Shown here piece after piece: positions 13,149-20,485 of a stretch of DNA of 22,124 nt (positions are counted from its first letter, which is position 1; every line of letters starts with the position of its first letter). Under the pieces are notes generated by a model. That model did no database searches. It was not told where the DNA came from and saw only the letters and a program-made list of their open reading frames with translations. The position numbers and the translations under genes were made by a program. Origin of the DNA: JBFMFH01 sp040752275 (lineage in GTDB: Bacteria; Acidobacteriota; Vicinamibacteria; Vicinamibacterales; JAKQTR01); NCBI GenBank assembly GCA_040752275.1, contig JBFMFH010000069.1, positions 1-22,124 of the forward strand, read 5' to 3'.

Positions 13149-14021
13149 ATGATCCGTGAAATCGAACGCAGTGCTCTCTCGGGGTGGTTCGCGCTCCCCA
13201 TCCAGATCGTCGTCCTCGTCGTGAGCGTCCTCGGCTTCATTGAGGCCGTCGCGCCTCCGACAGACGGCTGGATGGTCGTCGTCTGGATCCTGGTCTGGGT
13301 CCTGAATGTCCTCGGCTGGCTGGGGTTCTTCATCGTCAACCCCAACGAAGCCAAGGTGCTCCAGCTGTTCGGCAGCTACGTGGGCACCGTCAAGCTCCCG
13401 GGATTGCGGTGGGCCAACCCGTTCTACAGCAAGCGCCGCATCTCGCTGCGGATTCGCAACTTCGAGACCTCACGCCTGAAGGTGAACGACAGCGAGGGCA
13501 ACCCGATCGAGATCGCCGCCGTCGTCGTGTGGCGCGTCATCGAGACCGCCGAAGCCTGCTTCGAGGTGGACGACTACAACAACTACGTCCACGTCCAGAG
13601 CGAGGCCGCGCTCCGGAACCTCACCATGAACTACCCGTACGACTCCCACGAAGACGACGTGAAGTCGCTCAGGGGCACGACGGCGGAGGTGGCGGCTCAT
13701 CTGCAGCGGGAGATCCAAGACCGGCTCGCGAAGGCCGGTGTCGACGTGATCGAGGCCCGTATCAGTCACCTCGCCTACGCGCCGGAGATTGCCGCCGCCA
13801 TGCTCCAGCGCCAGCAGGCGGCGGCGATCATCGCCGCCCGGACGCGCATTGTCGAGGGCGCCGTGGGGATGGTGGAAATGGCCCTCGAACGCCTCAGCTC
13901 GAAGCAGATCATCGAGCTCGACGAGGAGCGCAAGGCCACGATGGTCAGCAATCTGCTTGTCGTCCTGTGCGGCGAGCGCGCGGCACAGCCGATTCTCAAC
14001 ACGGGGACGCTGTACCAGTAG
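13149..14021 (+). CDS. SPFH/band-7 (stomatin-like) membrane protein
   Basis: A 290-aa inner-membrane protein of the stomatin/prohibitin/flotillin superfamily, which forms large rings and membrane microdomains. Two hydrophobic segments lie near residues 13-35 and 41-63, followed by the band-7 domain: FIVNPNEAKVLQLFGSYVGTVKLPGLRWANPF (61-92), then EIAAVVVWRVIETAEACFEVDDY. Next come the helical AREAL-type segments LQREIQDRLAKAGVDVIEARISHLAYAPEIAAAMLQRQQAAAIIAAR. There is no C-terminal NfeD-type partner; instead the next gene, 4 nt away, encodes a ribbon-helix-helix protein. The operon has its own strong promoter and palindrome. Role is unknown; partners of bacterial slipins are usually proteases or chaperone-like proteins, none of which is encoded here. 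Confidence 0.94.
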   Translation: MIREIERSALSGWFALPIQIVVLVVSVLGFIEAVAPPTDGWMVVVWILVWVLNVLGWLGFFIVNPNEAKVLQLFGSYVGTVKLPGLRWANPFYSKRRISLRIRNFETSRLKVNDSEGNPIEIAAVVVWRVIETAEACFEVDDYNNYVHVQSEAALRNLTMNYPYDSHEDDVKSLRGTTAEVAAHLQREIQDRLAKAGVDVIEARISHLAYAPEIAAAMLQRQQAAAIIAARTRIVEGAVGMVEMALERLSSKQIIELDEERKATMVSNLLVVLCGERAAQPILNTGTLYQ

Positions 14022-14025
14022 GGCG

Positions 14026-14229
14026 ATGAGTGATCGGAAGGCGTTCCTGCTTCGGGTCGATCCGGGACTGCTCCAGGCCATCCAGCGGTGGGCCAACGAC
14101 GATCTGCGCAGTCTCAATGCCCAGATCGAGTTTCTCCTGCGGAGGGCGGCGCAGGAAGCCGGGCGCCTGAGGGGTTCGCTCGAGACGCGAACGGGCCGCC
14201 CGGAGACCGGCGGCCCGACGTCCTCGTGA
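14026..14229 (+). CDS. Arc-type ribbon-helix-helix DNA-binding protein
   Basis: A 67-aa protein whose first 45 residues fit the Arc/MetJ ribbon-helix-helix fold: a strand KAFLLRVDP (residues 5-13) for DNA contact in the dimer ribbon, helix A (GLLQAIQRWANDDL), a turn with RSLN, and helix B (AQIEFLLRRAAQEA). The tail is polar and probably disordered. A longer open frame begins inside the SPFH gene, but the ATG at 14026, four bases after the SPFH stop, fits the fold and the operon. There is no clear separate ribosome site, so coupling is likely. The palindrome at 13105-13128 over the operon promoter is its natural target candidate; that link is inference. Confidence 0.9.
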   Translation: MSDRKAFLLRVDPGLLQAIQRWANDDLRSLNAQIEFLLRRAAQEAGRLRGSLETRTGRPETGGPTSS

Positions 14230-14248
14230 GGGCCGGCCCGGACCTGGG

Positions 14249-14476
14249 TCAGCCCTCTTCCTCGAATTCCTCTTCGCGGGGCGGCAGCGCCCGTGTCGGC
14301 GGGCGCATCGCCTCGCGGTAGTCGTAGAGGGGCAACCCGTTCACGTGCCCGGCGCTCAGGCAGCTCGAACTGCGAGACTCGAGCACGACCGTAATCGGGC
14401 TGCCCTCGACGCCTTCACGGAACGCCACCGAACAGCCGCACGCCAGTCGCGCCCGCGCAAAGCCCTTGAGTGTCAC
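14249..14476 (-). CDS. Small Cys-containing acidic-tailed protein
   Basis: A 75-aa protein starting with GTG at 14476. It has the segments ARLACGCSVAFREG (two Cys near residues 13-15), PITVVLESRSSSCLSAGHVNGLPLYDYREAMRPPTRALPP and an acidic end REEEFEEEG. The third Cys lies mid-protein, so a small metal- or redox-active site is possible. It follows the TlpA gene by 31 nt and may be the last gene of the sigma-factor operon. I do not recognise a family. Its compositional pattern (charged tail, structured middle) and position argue that it is real, but being short it remains the least certain gene of the operon. Confidence 0.6.
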   Translation of the reverse strand: MTLKGFARARLACGCSVAFREGVEGSPITVVLESRSSSCLSAGHVNGLPLYDYREAMRPPTRALPPREEEFEEEG

Positions 14477-14507
14477 GGCTCGATCATACTACAGGAGCCG
14501 GGGCCGG

Positions 14508-15044
14508 CTACAGCAGCCTCAGGATCTCCTTCTCGAGGTCGTCCTTCTGCACCAGCCCCATGTGCTTTCTGCAGATCCGTCCCTCGCGGTCGATGAGGTA
14601 GGTCGTCGGCAGGCCCCAGAGCGGGCCGTAGGCCTCCTGCAGGTCGTCCTCACCCAGGCCGACGAGCACCGGGTAGTTCATCTTGAACTTCGCCACGAAC
14701 GGCGTCAGCTGGTCCGGCGTGTCGTCGACCGAGACCCCCACGACGGCGAACCCACGGTCCTTGTACTTGTCGTGGAACTCGACGAACCACGGGATCTCGA
14801 CCTGGCAGGGACCGCACCAGGTGGCCCAGAAGTCGAGCAGGACAACCTTGCCCTTGTACGACGCGAGGCTGACGGACTTTCCCGCCACGTCCTTCACCGT
14901 GAAGTTCAGGTTCGCGTTCTTGGCAGTCGGGTCGCACACCTCCGATTGCGGCGCGCTCCCCGCGCTTCCAGGCCAGGCCGCCCACACCGTCACGAATGCC
15001 AGGGCGAGCGCCGCTGCAGCCGCCACCATCCACTTTGCGTTCAT
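14508..15044 (-). CDS. TlpA/ResA-like membrane-anchored thioredoxin
   Basis: A 178-aa thiol-disulfide oxidoreductase facing the periplasm. Residues 5-25 form a signal anchor or signal peptide. The thioredoxin fold has the active site WCGPC (W76-C80) in LLDFWATWCGPCQVEIPWF and the cis-Pro loop GLPTTYLID (P146). Another Cys (C37) stands in the linker after the signal. The family includes ResA and TlpA, which keep cytochrome c or CuA-site thiols reduced. It starts 9 nt after the anti-sigma gene, so it is the third gene of a sigma–anti-sigma–TlpA operon. The product may therefore be induced by an envelope or redox signal sensed through the anti-sigma factor; that is inference. The family call is firm. 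Confidence 0.94.
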   Translation of the reverse strand: MNAKWMVAAAAALALAFVTVWAAWPGSAGSAPQSEVCDPTAKNANLNFTVKDVAGKSVSLASYKGKVVLLDFWATWCGPCQVEIPWFVEFHDKYKDRGFAVVGVSVDDTPDQLTPFVAKFKMNYPVLVGLGEDDLQEAYGPLWGLPTTYLIDREGRICRKHMGLVQKDDLEKEILRLL

Positions 15045-15053
15045 CGCGCCTCT

Positions 15054-15806
15054 CTATTTGAAGACCCGCGCCAACATCACCACATCAGCCTGCGGCCGGT
15101 GCGCCAGCACCACGTAGGTTCGGCCGGCACGACGGAAGGCCACCGCCGAGTACCCGAGGACCTCGACGTGCCCCTCCCGCAGCGTCGTGTCGGGTGGGAG
15201 CACGAACAGGGACACAGGCTCGGTCCCCTTCTTGTATAGGATATGCGCAACCGAGCCGTCCAGATAGATGCACCGGCGGCCGCCGACCAGTCTGAGCCCG
15301 CCGGCGTGAGCCTCGTCGGGCAGGTCGATGTCCCATCCGTGCCGGGCGCGCAATTCGTTACGGACATCTGCCGCGCGCCGCTCGGCGGGCTGATCGAAGA
15401 GGGCGAAGCACTTGACATGGTCCAGCGCCAGCTGGGCGGCGGCCGCTTCGACGGGCCGGGCCACGCCGTAGGCCAGGGCTCCTGCCACGGCAAGGACGAG
15501 GGTTGCTGCCAGCGCGAGAGGCCACCCGACGCGTTTCGGGAACGGGAACGCCAGCCTACGGCCGGGGTGAGCGATCTGCGAGGACACGAGGGACTCGCAC
15601 CGGATTTTCAACCCGGCAGGAGCCGTCTCGCCCAGCGCCGACGCCCGCGCACTGAGAACGCTCCGGGCCGTCTGCTGCGCCGCCACGTCCACCTGGCATG
15701 GAGCGCACACGTCGAGGTGTCGGCGGACGGTCTGTTCCTGCTCCTGATTGGCCTCGCCGTCGACACAGGGTGTCACGAGCGGCTCGATATCCCGGCACGT
15801 CTTCAT
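15054..15806 (-). CDS. Zinc-type (HC2) anti-sigma factor, membrane-spanning
   Basis: A 250-aa partner of the ECF sigma factor encoded just upstream. The N-terminal cytoplasmic zinc finger reads H30-x3-C34-x2-C37 (RRHLDVCAPC), with C4 or C14 as the fourth ligand, as in zinc-binding anti-sigma domains. One transmembrane helix lies near 94-116 (GWPLALAATLVLAVAGALAYGVA). The periplasmic C-terminal half includes ALDHVKCFALF (H and C close together), ELRARHGWDIDLP and GGRRCIYLDGSVAHILYKKG, so a thiol or metal signal could be sensed there. The gene starts 63 nt after the sigma stop and ends 9 nt before tlpA. The pairing is clear from domain and context; the signal is inference. Confidence 0.92.
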   Translation of the reverse strand: MKTCRDIEPLVTPCVDGEANQEQEQTVRRHLDVCAPCQVDVAAQQTARSVLSARASALGETAPAGLKIRCESLVSSQIAHPGRRLAFPFPKRVGWPLALAATLVLAVAGALAYGVARPVEAAAAQLALDHVKCFALFDQPAERRAADVRNELRARHGWDIDLPDEAHAGGLRLVGGRRCIYLDGSVAHILYKKGTEPVSLFVLPPDTTLREGHVEVLGYSAVAFRRAGRTYVVLAHRPQADVVMLARVFK

Positions 15807-15869
15807 GATCGCTATCCGGCGCTCCTCTCTCCTATGACGCCACCATCGTCGAAACCGCCCCCGGGGCGC

Positions 15870-16427
15870 TCAGGTTGTCCTGGATCCGAAGCGGTCCGTC
15901 CGGGCGACCAACCCGTCATGCAGTAGGCGCCGGCCACGCGAGATCCTCGACATCACCGTCCCGATGGGGACCTGCATGACGCCAGCGATCTCATCGTAGG
16001 TCAATTGCTCGACATCGCGCAGCCAGACCGCTTCGCGGAATGGCTCGGGCAAGTCGTTGAGGGCCGCCTGGAGGTCGTGATCCATCGTCGCCCGCACGAG
16101 CAGTTCTTCCGGCGTCAGCGCTCGTCCCGGATCGGCGGCAGCCTGCTCGACGACGTCGCTGTCGGATTCGATCGGGCTCCTCCCCCGGTTCCGGCGCTGG
16201 TTCAGGTGCGCGTTGTGCAGGATGGTGAACATCCAGGCCTTCAGGTTCGTGCCCGCCTGGAACTGCCGGGCCGCCCGGAACGCCCGCAAGTACGTCTCCT
16301 GGACCAAGTCCTGGGCGTCGGCTTCGTTGCGCGCGAGACGCAAGGCCGTGCTGAACAGGCGGTCTATCAGCGCCAGCGCCTCCTCCTCGAATAACCGGCG
16401 TTGTTCGGTCTGACTGTGGGCGGACAC
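15870..16427 (-). CDS. ECF-family RNA polymerase sigma factor
   Basis: A 185-aa sigma-70 family extracytoplasmic-function factor. Region 2 spans about residues 15-80 with the typical core NEADAQDLVQETYLRAFR and NLKAWMFTILHNAHLNQRR. Region 4 spans about 126-170 with LPEPFREAVWLRDVEQLTYDEIAGVMQVPIGTVMSRISRGRRLL, a helix-turn-helix for the −35 element. The start is uncertain: GTG 16427 gives a normal length; GTG 16445 is six residues longer; the frame stays open to an ATG at 16829, but that extension reads like random translation and overlaps the divergent gene's start. A TATACT lies at 16506-16501. It heads the operon with anti-sigma, tlpA and perhaps the small gene at 14249. Confidence 0.94.
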   Translation of the reverse strand: MSAHSQTEQRRLFEEEALALIDRLFSTALRLARNEADAQDLVQETYLRAFRAARQFQAGTNLKAWMFTILHNAHLNQRRNRGRSPIESDSDVVEQAAADPGRALTPEELLVRATMDHDLQAALNDLPEPFREAVWLRDVEQLTYDEIAGVMQVPIGTVMSRISRGRRLLHDGLVARTDRFGSRTT

Positions 16428-16500
16428 GGGGCGTCGACGCGACACTGAATGCACCGGCGCCACTGGCGGTAACCCCAGGGCGCCTCTGGGTATTCCCTCC

Positions 16501-16506
16501 AGTATA
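16501..16506 (-). promoter_or_regulatory. −10 candidate for the ECF sigma operon
   Basis: On the minus strand TATACT (five of six to TATAAT) lies 56-79 bases before the two possible GTG starts. No recognisable −35 stands 16-18 bases upstream, and the site does not look like an ECF promoter. Confidence 0.3.
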
Positions 16507-16708
16507 GGCGAGCGCGTGGCGCGGGCTGTCCCCTGGATGGTACAGGGCGGCCGCTGCCGAGGACACAGGCGCCGCGGCGCTCCCCCAATGGCCGGCGGGC
16601 TGGGGAGAATGGCGGGCGGCAGGCTGGCGCGCGGGGGCACCCGGCTTGCATGCTCTCGACAGTCAAACCGGGACCCTGAACATTGCAGCGCTCGTCCAAC
16701 AGACAGTA

Positions 16709-16718
16709 ACATGCATGT
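16709..16718. promoter_or_regulatory. 10-bp perfect palindrome upstream of the outer-membrane fusion gene
   Basis: ACATGCATGT lies 44 bases before the ATG at 16762 and could be an operator or a chance palindrome. TAACAT overlaps its left side and could be a weak −10; a −35 is not clear. Confidence 0.25.
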
Positions 16719-16761
16719 CAGCCTTTGTGGTCTTCCGGGGCATCGCTCAAGAGGTGAAGGT

Positions 16762-19700
16762 ATGTACCCACGTCCGACGCGCTCTGCCGCTGCGGCGTTC
16801 GCGGTAGCTGTCGCGGCCGTTGTGTTCACCCTGGCTGTCCCCGCTGCCGGCCAGACACCCTACGTCCCCTATTTCGGCAAGAACCTGGTCCGCTACGACA
16901 CCTTCGACTGGAAGATCTACGAGACCGAGCACTTCCGGATCTACTACTATCCGGAGACGGAGCAGCATCTGGAGCGCATCGCCGGGTACGCCGAGAGCGC
17001 CTACCAGCAGATCAGCGCCGATTTGAAGCACGACTTGGCGTTCAAGGTCCCGCTCATCACCTTCAAGACGCACAGTGAGTTCGAGCAGCAGAACGTCATC
17101 CCCGGGGCGGCCCAGGAGGGCGTCGGCGCGTTCGCCGAGCCGTACCAGGACCGCATGGTGCTGCCCCTCGACGAGCCGCCGGATCTGTTGTACCGCCTGA
17201 TCGTCCACGAGCTGACGCACATCTTCGAGTTCGACATCATCCCCCAGTCGCTGATCCGCGACACGGCCCCGCTGTGGGTGGCCGAGGGCCTGTCCGACTA
17301 CCTCGCGGGCGTGTGGCGGCCGATCGACCTGATGACTGTGCGTGACGCGGCCATGGCGGACATCATTCCCAAGATGAGCCGGCTGGAAGGGTACGGAGAC
17401 ACCACCAATCCGCGCCTCGTGTACAACCTCGGGCACGCGGCCTTCGAGTTCATGGAGTCACGCTGGGGCAAGGAGGGCATCCGCCAGTTCCTCTTCTCCT
17501 TGCGCAAGAGCATCATCGGCGGCGGGGAGGGCGCCTATCGTGAGGCGTTCCAGATGGAGCCCGAGGAGTTCGATCAGCAATTCGACCGCTACCTGAAGGC
17601 CCGGTTCAAGCCGTTCCGCGACAAGGAGACCCCGGCTGACTACGGGCGCGATCTGGCGCCGAAAGCCGAGAAGGGGGCGTTTGTCGGTGCGGTCACCGTG
17701 GAGCCGTCGCCTTCGGGCGACCTGCTGGCGACGGTGACGATCAACCGGAAGGACCGTGAGATCGACATCGTCCTGCTTTCCGCCAAGGACGGGAAGGTCA
17801 TTCGCAACCTGACCAAGGGGTTCGATCAGGGCATGGGGTTCGACTACATCGTGACGCCGGGGAGCCGGTGGATCACCATTCCGTGGTTGGCGTGGTCGCC
17901 GGCCGGCGACCGCCTGGCGTACGTCGTCCGCAAGGAGAAGGGCAAGCAGTTGGTCGTTCAGAACGTGCTGACCCGGGACATCGAGCAGCGGGTCGATCTC
18001 TCATCGGTCGACGAGCCCGAGTCCCCCACCTTCATGCCCGACGGCCGGTCGGTCGTGTTCGCAGGTCTGCGCGACGGGTTCGGGGACGTCTTTCGCGTCG
18101 ATCTGGCGTCGGACACCATCGACAACCTCACCAGGGATGAGTTCGCGGACTACGGCCCGGCCGTCTCTCCCGACGGCAAGACCATCGTCTATATGTCGCG
18201 GATCAGCGGCAACGAGAAGCTCATGTCGCTGGACGTGGCCTCAGGCGCGAAGAAGCAGCTGACCTTCGGCACGCATGACGATGCCGCGCCACGCTTCATC
18301 GACGGCGACACGATCGTGTTTCCGTCGACGGCCATGGACCCGAACGAGGCCATCGAGCCTGAGGTGGCGCGCAACGGCAACATCTACAACCTCTGGTCGC
18401 TCAACCTGAAGAACGGGGAGCTGAAGCAGTGGACCGACACCATGGGCGGGAATTTCTCGCCCGTCGTCCTCAAGGACGATCAGGGGACGAAGATCGCATT
18501 CATCAGCTATCACAAGGGCGAGTACGGCCTGCACACGCTGGACCGCAAGGAGGCGGTGCTGGCGGCCAACGCCAGCGACTACGGCGCGCCGGGCCCGGTG
18601 ATCGACTTCCAGGCACCGCTGGCCCACACGCTGATCCCGGAGAACCAGAAGGAGAAGAGCACCTGGAAGAACATGTTCCTCGACGGACGGCCGCCCGTCA
18701 ACGTGGGCGTCACCAGCGGCGGCAACCTCTTCGGCGGAACGGCCGTCTCGTTCACGGACGTGCTGGGCGACCGGCGCATCAACCTCTACGCCGCGTCCAT
18801 GTCCCAGTACCGGTCCTTCGGCGCCGCGTTGATCAACCAGGCGAACCGGTTCCAGTACGCCGTTCAGGGGTACTGGGACGACTCGTTCTACTACGGGCAG
18901 CTCGGCGGGGTGCTCTACGATCCGGTCTATTCGCCGTACATCGACCGTGACCTCGCGATCGCGACCCGCTCGAACCGCGGCCTCACGGCGTTTGGTATCT
19001 ACCCGACCAGCCGCTATCGCCGGTTCGAGGCCTACGGCGGTCTGGGTTACGTGAGCGAGAGCTACAACGACCCCCTCCTGCAGGAACTCGCCGACCAGTA
19101 CCAGCAGCAGGTCTACGGCCAGTCGCTCTACCGGAAGGGCTTCTACGTGCCGCTTGGTGTGGCGTTCGTACAGGAGACGACGATCTTCAGGGAGTTCGGT
19201 CCGCTCTCGGGCAATACCATGCGCCTCGCCTTCGAGTTCTCGCCGAAGGTGCAGAACATCGGGTGGCAGAGTGTGGATCTCGACCTTCGCAAGTACTTCA
19301 AGCTGGGCAGCACCGGCCTGCTGGCGTTGCGGGCCAAGGGGTTCCGCAGCTGGGGTACGACGCCGGACTTCCAGTACTTCGGCGGCAACTCCGAGATGCG
19401 CGGCTACGACTATCTCGAGTTCGTGGGCCAGAACGCGGTGTTCGGCAACGCCGAGATCCGCTTCCCGCTCATCGACGCCATGGCGACGCCCATCGGCGTC
19501 CTGGGCGGGATTCGAGGCGTGTTCTTCTTCAACATCGGCGGCGCTTGGTGGGACAACTCCGGCTACACGTTCGCGACGGGCAAGGACGAGATCGTGCAGC
19601 CTCCCATCGGCGTGGACTTCGACCCCGTGACGGGCCTGCCCATCTACACGTTCGGCGACCCGCAACTCATCACCGGGTTCCGCCTGGTCGACGGCCGCGC

Positions 19701-19872
19701 ATCCTACGGCATCGGCCTCGAGACGTTCGCGCTCGGGTTCCCGATCCACTTCGACTGGTCGTGGAAGACGATGTTCAACAAGGCCTGGGAAGACGCCTAC
19801 TGGTCCCTGTCGGGCGGCAGCGCGGCATTCCGCAAGGTCAGATTCCAGTTCTGGATTGGATACGACTTCTAG
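16762..19872 (+). CDS. Outer-membrane fusion: zinc metallopeptidase, TolB-like propeller, Omp85-type barrel
   Basis: A 1036-aa exported protein. The start at ATG 16762 is chosen because GAGGTGAAGG precedes it and a signal peptide follows (residues 5-31, ending AAGQ). Residues 40-300 form a gluzincin-like peptidase domain: H149-E150-L-T-H153 (HELTH) with the probable third zinc ligand E175 in WVAEGLSDYLAG. Residues ~320-640 contain PD40/TolB-type propeller blades, for example WSPAGDRLAYVVRK, FMPDGRSVVFAGLRDG and VSPDGKTIVYMSR. From about residue 690 the protein turns into a beta barrel of the Omp85/surface-antigen type: GGNSEMRGYDYLEF (RGY at 880-882) matches the RGF/Y barrel motif, and the chain ends in FQFWIGYDF with the C-terminal Phe of outer-membrane proteins. 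The peptidase and propeller would lie in the periplasm. The substrate is unknown. Confidence 0.88.
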   Translation: MYPRPTRSAAAAFAVAVAAVVFTLAVPAAGQTPYVPYFGKNLVRYDTFDWKIYETEHFRIYYYPETEQHLERIAGYAESAYQQISADLKHDLAFKVPLITFKTHSEFEQQNVIPGAAQEGVGAFAEPYQDRMVLPLDEPPDLLYRLIVHELTHIFEFDIIPQSLIRDTAPLWVAEGLSDYLAGVWRPIDLMTVRDAAMADIIPKMSRLEGYGDTTNPRLVYNLGHAAFEFMESRWGKEGIRQFLFSLRKSIIGGGEGAYREAFQMEPEEFDQQFDRYLKARFKPFRDKETPADYGRDLAPKAEKGAFVGAVTVEPSPSGDLLATVTINRKDREIDIVLLSAKDGKVIRNLTKGFDQGMGFDYIVTPGSRWITIPWLAWSPAGDRLAYVVRKEKGKQLVVQNVLTRDIEQRVDLSSVDEPESPTFMPDGRSVVFAGLRDGFGDVFRVDLASDTIDNLTRDEFADYGPAVSPDGKTIVYMSRISGNEKLMSLDVASGAKKQLTFGTHDDAAPRFIDGDTIVFPSTAMDPNEAIEPEVARNGNIYNLWSLNLKNGELKQWTDTMGGNFSPVVLKDDQGTKIAFISYHKGEYGLHTLDRKEAVLAANASDYGAPGPVIDFQAPLAHTLIPENQKEKSTWKNMFLDGRPPVNVGVTSGGNLFGGTAVSFTDVLGDRRINLYAASMSQYRSFGAALINQANRFQYAVQGYWDDSFYYGQLGGVLYDPVYSPYIDRDLAIATRSNRGLTAFGIYPTSRYRRFEAYGGLGYVSESYNDPLLQELADQYQQQVYGQSLYRKGFYVPLGVAFVQETTIFREFGPLSGNTMRLAFEFSPKVQNIGWQSVDLDLRKYFKLGSTGLLALRAKGFRSWGTTPDFQYFGGNSEMRGYDYLEFVGQNAVFGNAEIRFPLIDAMATPIGVLGGIRGVFFFNIGGAWWDNSGYTFATGKDEIVQPPIGVDFDPVTGLPIYTFGDPQLITGFRLVDGRASYGIGLETFALGFPIHFDWSWKTMFNKAWEDAYWSLSGGSAAFRKVRFQFWIGYDF

Positions 19873-19916
19873 GCGTCAGGCGTCGGGCGTCAGGCGACAG
19901 TCAGGGGTCAGGGCCC
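19871..19916 (+). repeat. AGGCGTC heptad array starting in a stop codon
   Basis: Units in order are AGGCGTC, AGGCGTC, GGGCGTC, AGGCGAC, a 4-base partial AGTC, AGGGGTC, AGGGCCC. The first unit shares its AG with the TAG stop of the preceding gene. CAGGCGACAG (19891-19900) is a perfect inverted match of CTGTCGCCTG (19977-19986) in the facing array. Confidence 0.88.
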
Positions 19917-19971
19917 AAGGGCGGGGACGACTTCTCCGCCGTCTGATCCCGGCGATCTGAAGCCTTCCCCT

Positions 19972-19999
19972 GACGCCTGTCGCCTGTCGCCCGTCGCCT
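19972..19999 (-). repeat. Facing heptad array abutting the thioesterase start codon
   Basis: On the minus strand four units stand in register: AGGCGAC, GGGCGAC, AGGCGAC, AGGCGTC; a degenerate AGGGGAA (19965-19971) follows. On the plus strand the array ends one base before the ATG at 20001, in the place where a ribosome site should be. Confidence 0.88.
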
Positions 20000-20000
20000 G

Positions 20001-20474
20001 ATGAACGCCAAACCCTCCTCCGCCTCCCTGACCGAGATGGTGCAGGTCGTCCTGCCCAACGATGCCAACCCGCTGGGCTTCATCCTGGGCGGCACGGTCA
20101 TGCACCTCATCGACATCGCCGGCGCGATTGCCGCACACCGCCACACGCGCGGCCTCGTCGTCACCGCCGCGGTCGACGGCCTGCAGTTCCTGCACCCGAT
20201 CAAGGTCGGCGATCTCATCCTCCTCCGCGCGAGGGTGAACGCCACCTTCACGACGTCACTGGAGGTCGAGGTCGAGGTGTTCTCGGAGGAGACGCTGACC
20301 GGGGAACGGAGGATGACGAGCCACGCCTACCTGACCTTCGCCGCGATCGATCGCGACGGCCGCCACGTACCGGTCACCCCCTTGGCACTCGAGACGGACG
20401 ATGATCGGCGGCGCTTCGAGGAGGCCCAGCGGCGCCGGACCATGCGCCTCGCGAGCCGCCGCCGGCCAGGGTAG
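20001..20474 (+). CDS. Hotdog-fold acyl-CoA thioesterase (YciA/BACH type)
   Basis: A 157-aa cytoplasmic enzyme that hydrolyses acyl-CoA to free acid and CoA. VLPNDANPLGFILGGTVMHLIDIAGAIAAHRHTRG (about residues 17-51) holds N23, GG (30-31) and D38, which form the active-site region of YciA-like thioesterases. Then come VTAAVDGLQFLHPIKVGDLILLRARVNATFTTSLEVEVEVFSE and MTSHAYLTFAAIDRDGR, the long strand and core of the hotdog fold. The ATG at 20001 matches the usual N-terminus of the family, but no Shine-Dalgarno is present; the preceding bases are a heptad repeat on the other strand. Translation may depend on the structure or on coupling from upstream. The gene is convergent with the one at 20486, only 11 nt away. 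Confidence 0.94.
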   Translation: MNAKPSSASLTEMVQVVLPNDANPLGFILGGTVMHLIDIAGAIAAHRHTRGLVVTAAVDGLQFLHPIKVGDLILLRARVNATFTTSLEVEVEVFSEETLTGERRMTSHAYLTFAAIDRDGRHVPVTPLALETDDDRRRFEEAQRRRTMRLASRRRPG

Positions 20475-20485
20475 GCACCGTCGTC

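Larger units (their letters stand above)
16428..16761. other. Divergent intergenic region between sigma factor and outer-membrane fusion
   Basis: About 330 bases with no supported gene; open frames on both strands here are low-complexity extensions of the flanking genes. It must hold promoters in both directions. A −10 candidate for the sigma operon and a 10-bp palindrome on the side of the outer-membrane gene are listed separately. No ECF-type GGAAC/GTC pair was found for autoregulation. Confidence 0.6.

Noticed and set aside
13789..14025. Longer version of the RHH protein starting inside the SPFH gene
   Set aside because: The extra 79 residues are out-of-frame SPFH sequence; the RHH fold begins right after ATG 14026.
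16516..16761. Extension of the outer-membrane fusion gene to 16516
   Set aside because: It would bury the signal peptide inside the protein; GAGGTGAAGG just before ATG 16762 marks the start.
16428..16829. N-terminal extension of the sigma factor to an ATG at 16829
   Set aside because: The extra 134 residues are low-complexity and would overlap the start of the divergent outer-membrane gene; ECF factors are about 180 residues.
18241..19749. 502-codon minus-strand open frame opposite the barrel region
   Set aside because: Antisense shadow of a long high-GC gene, with no motif or ribosome site.
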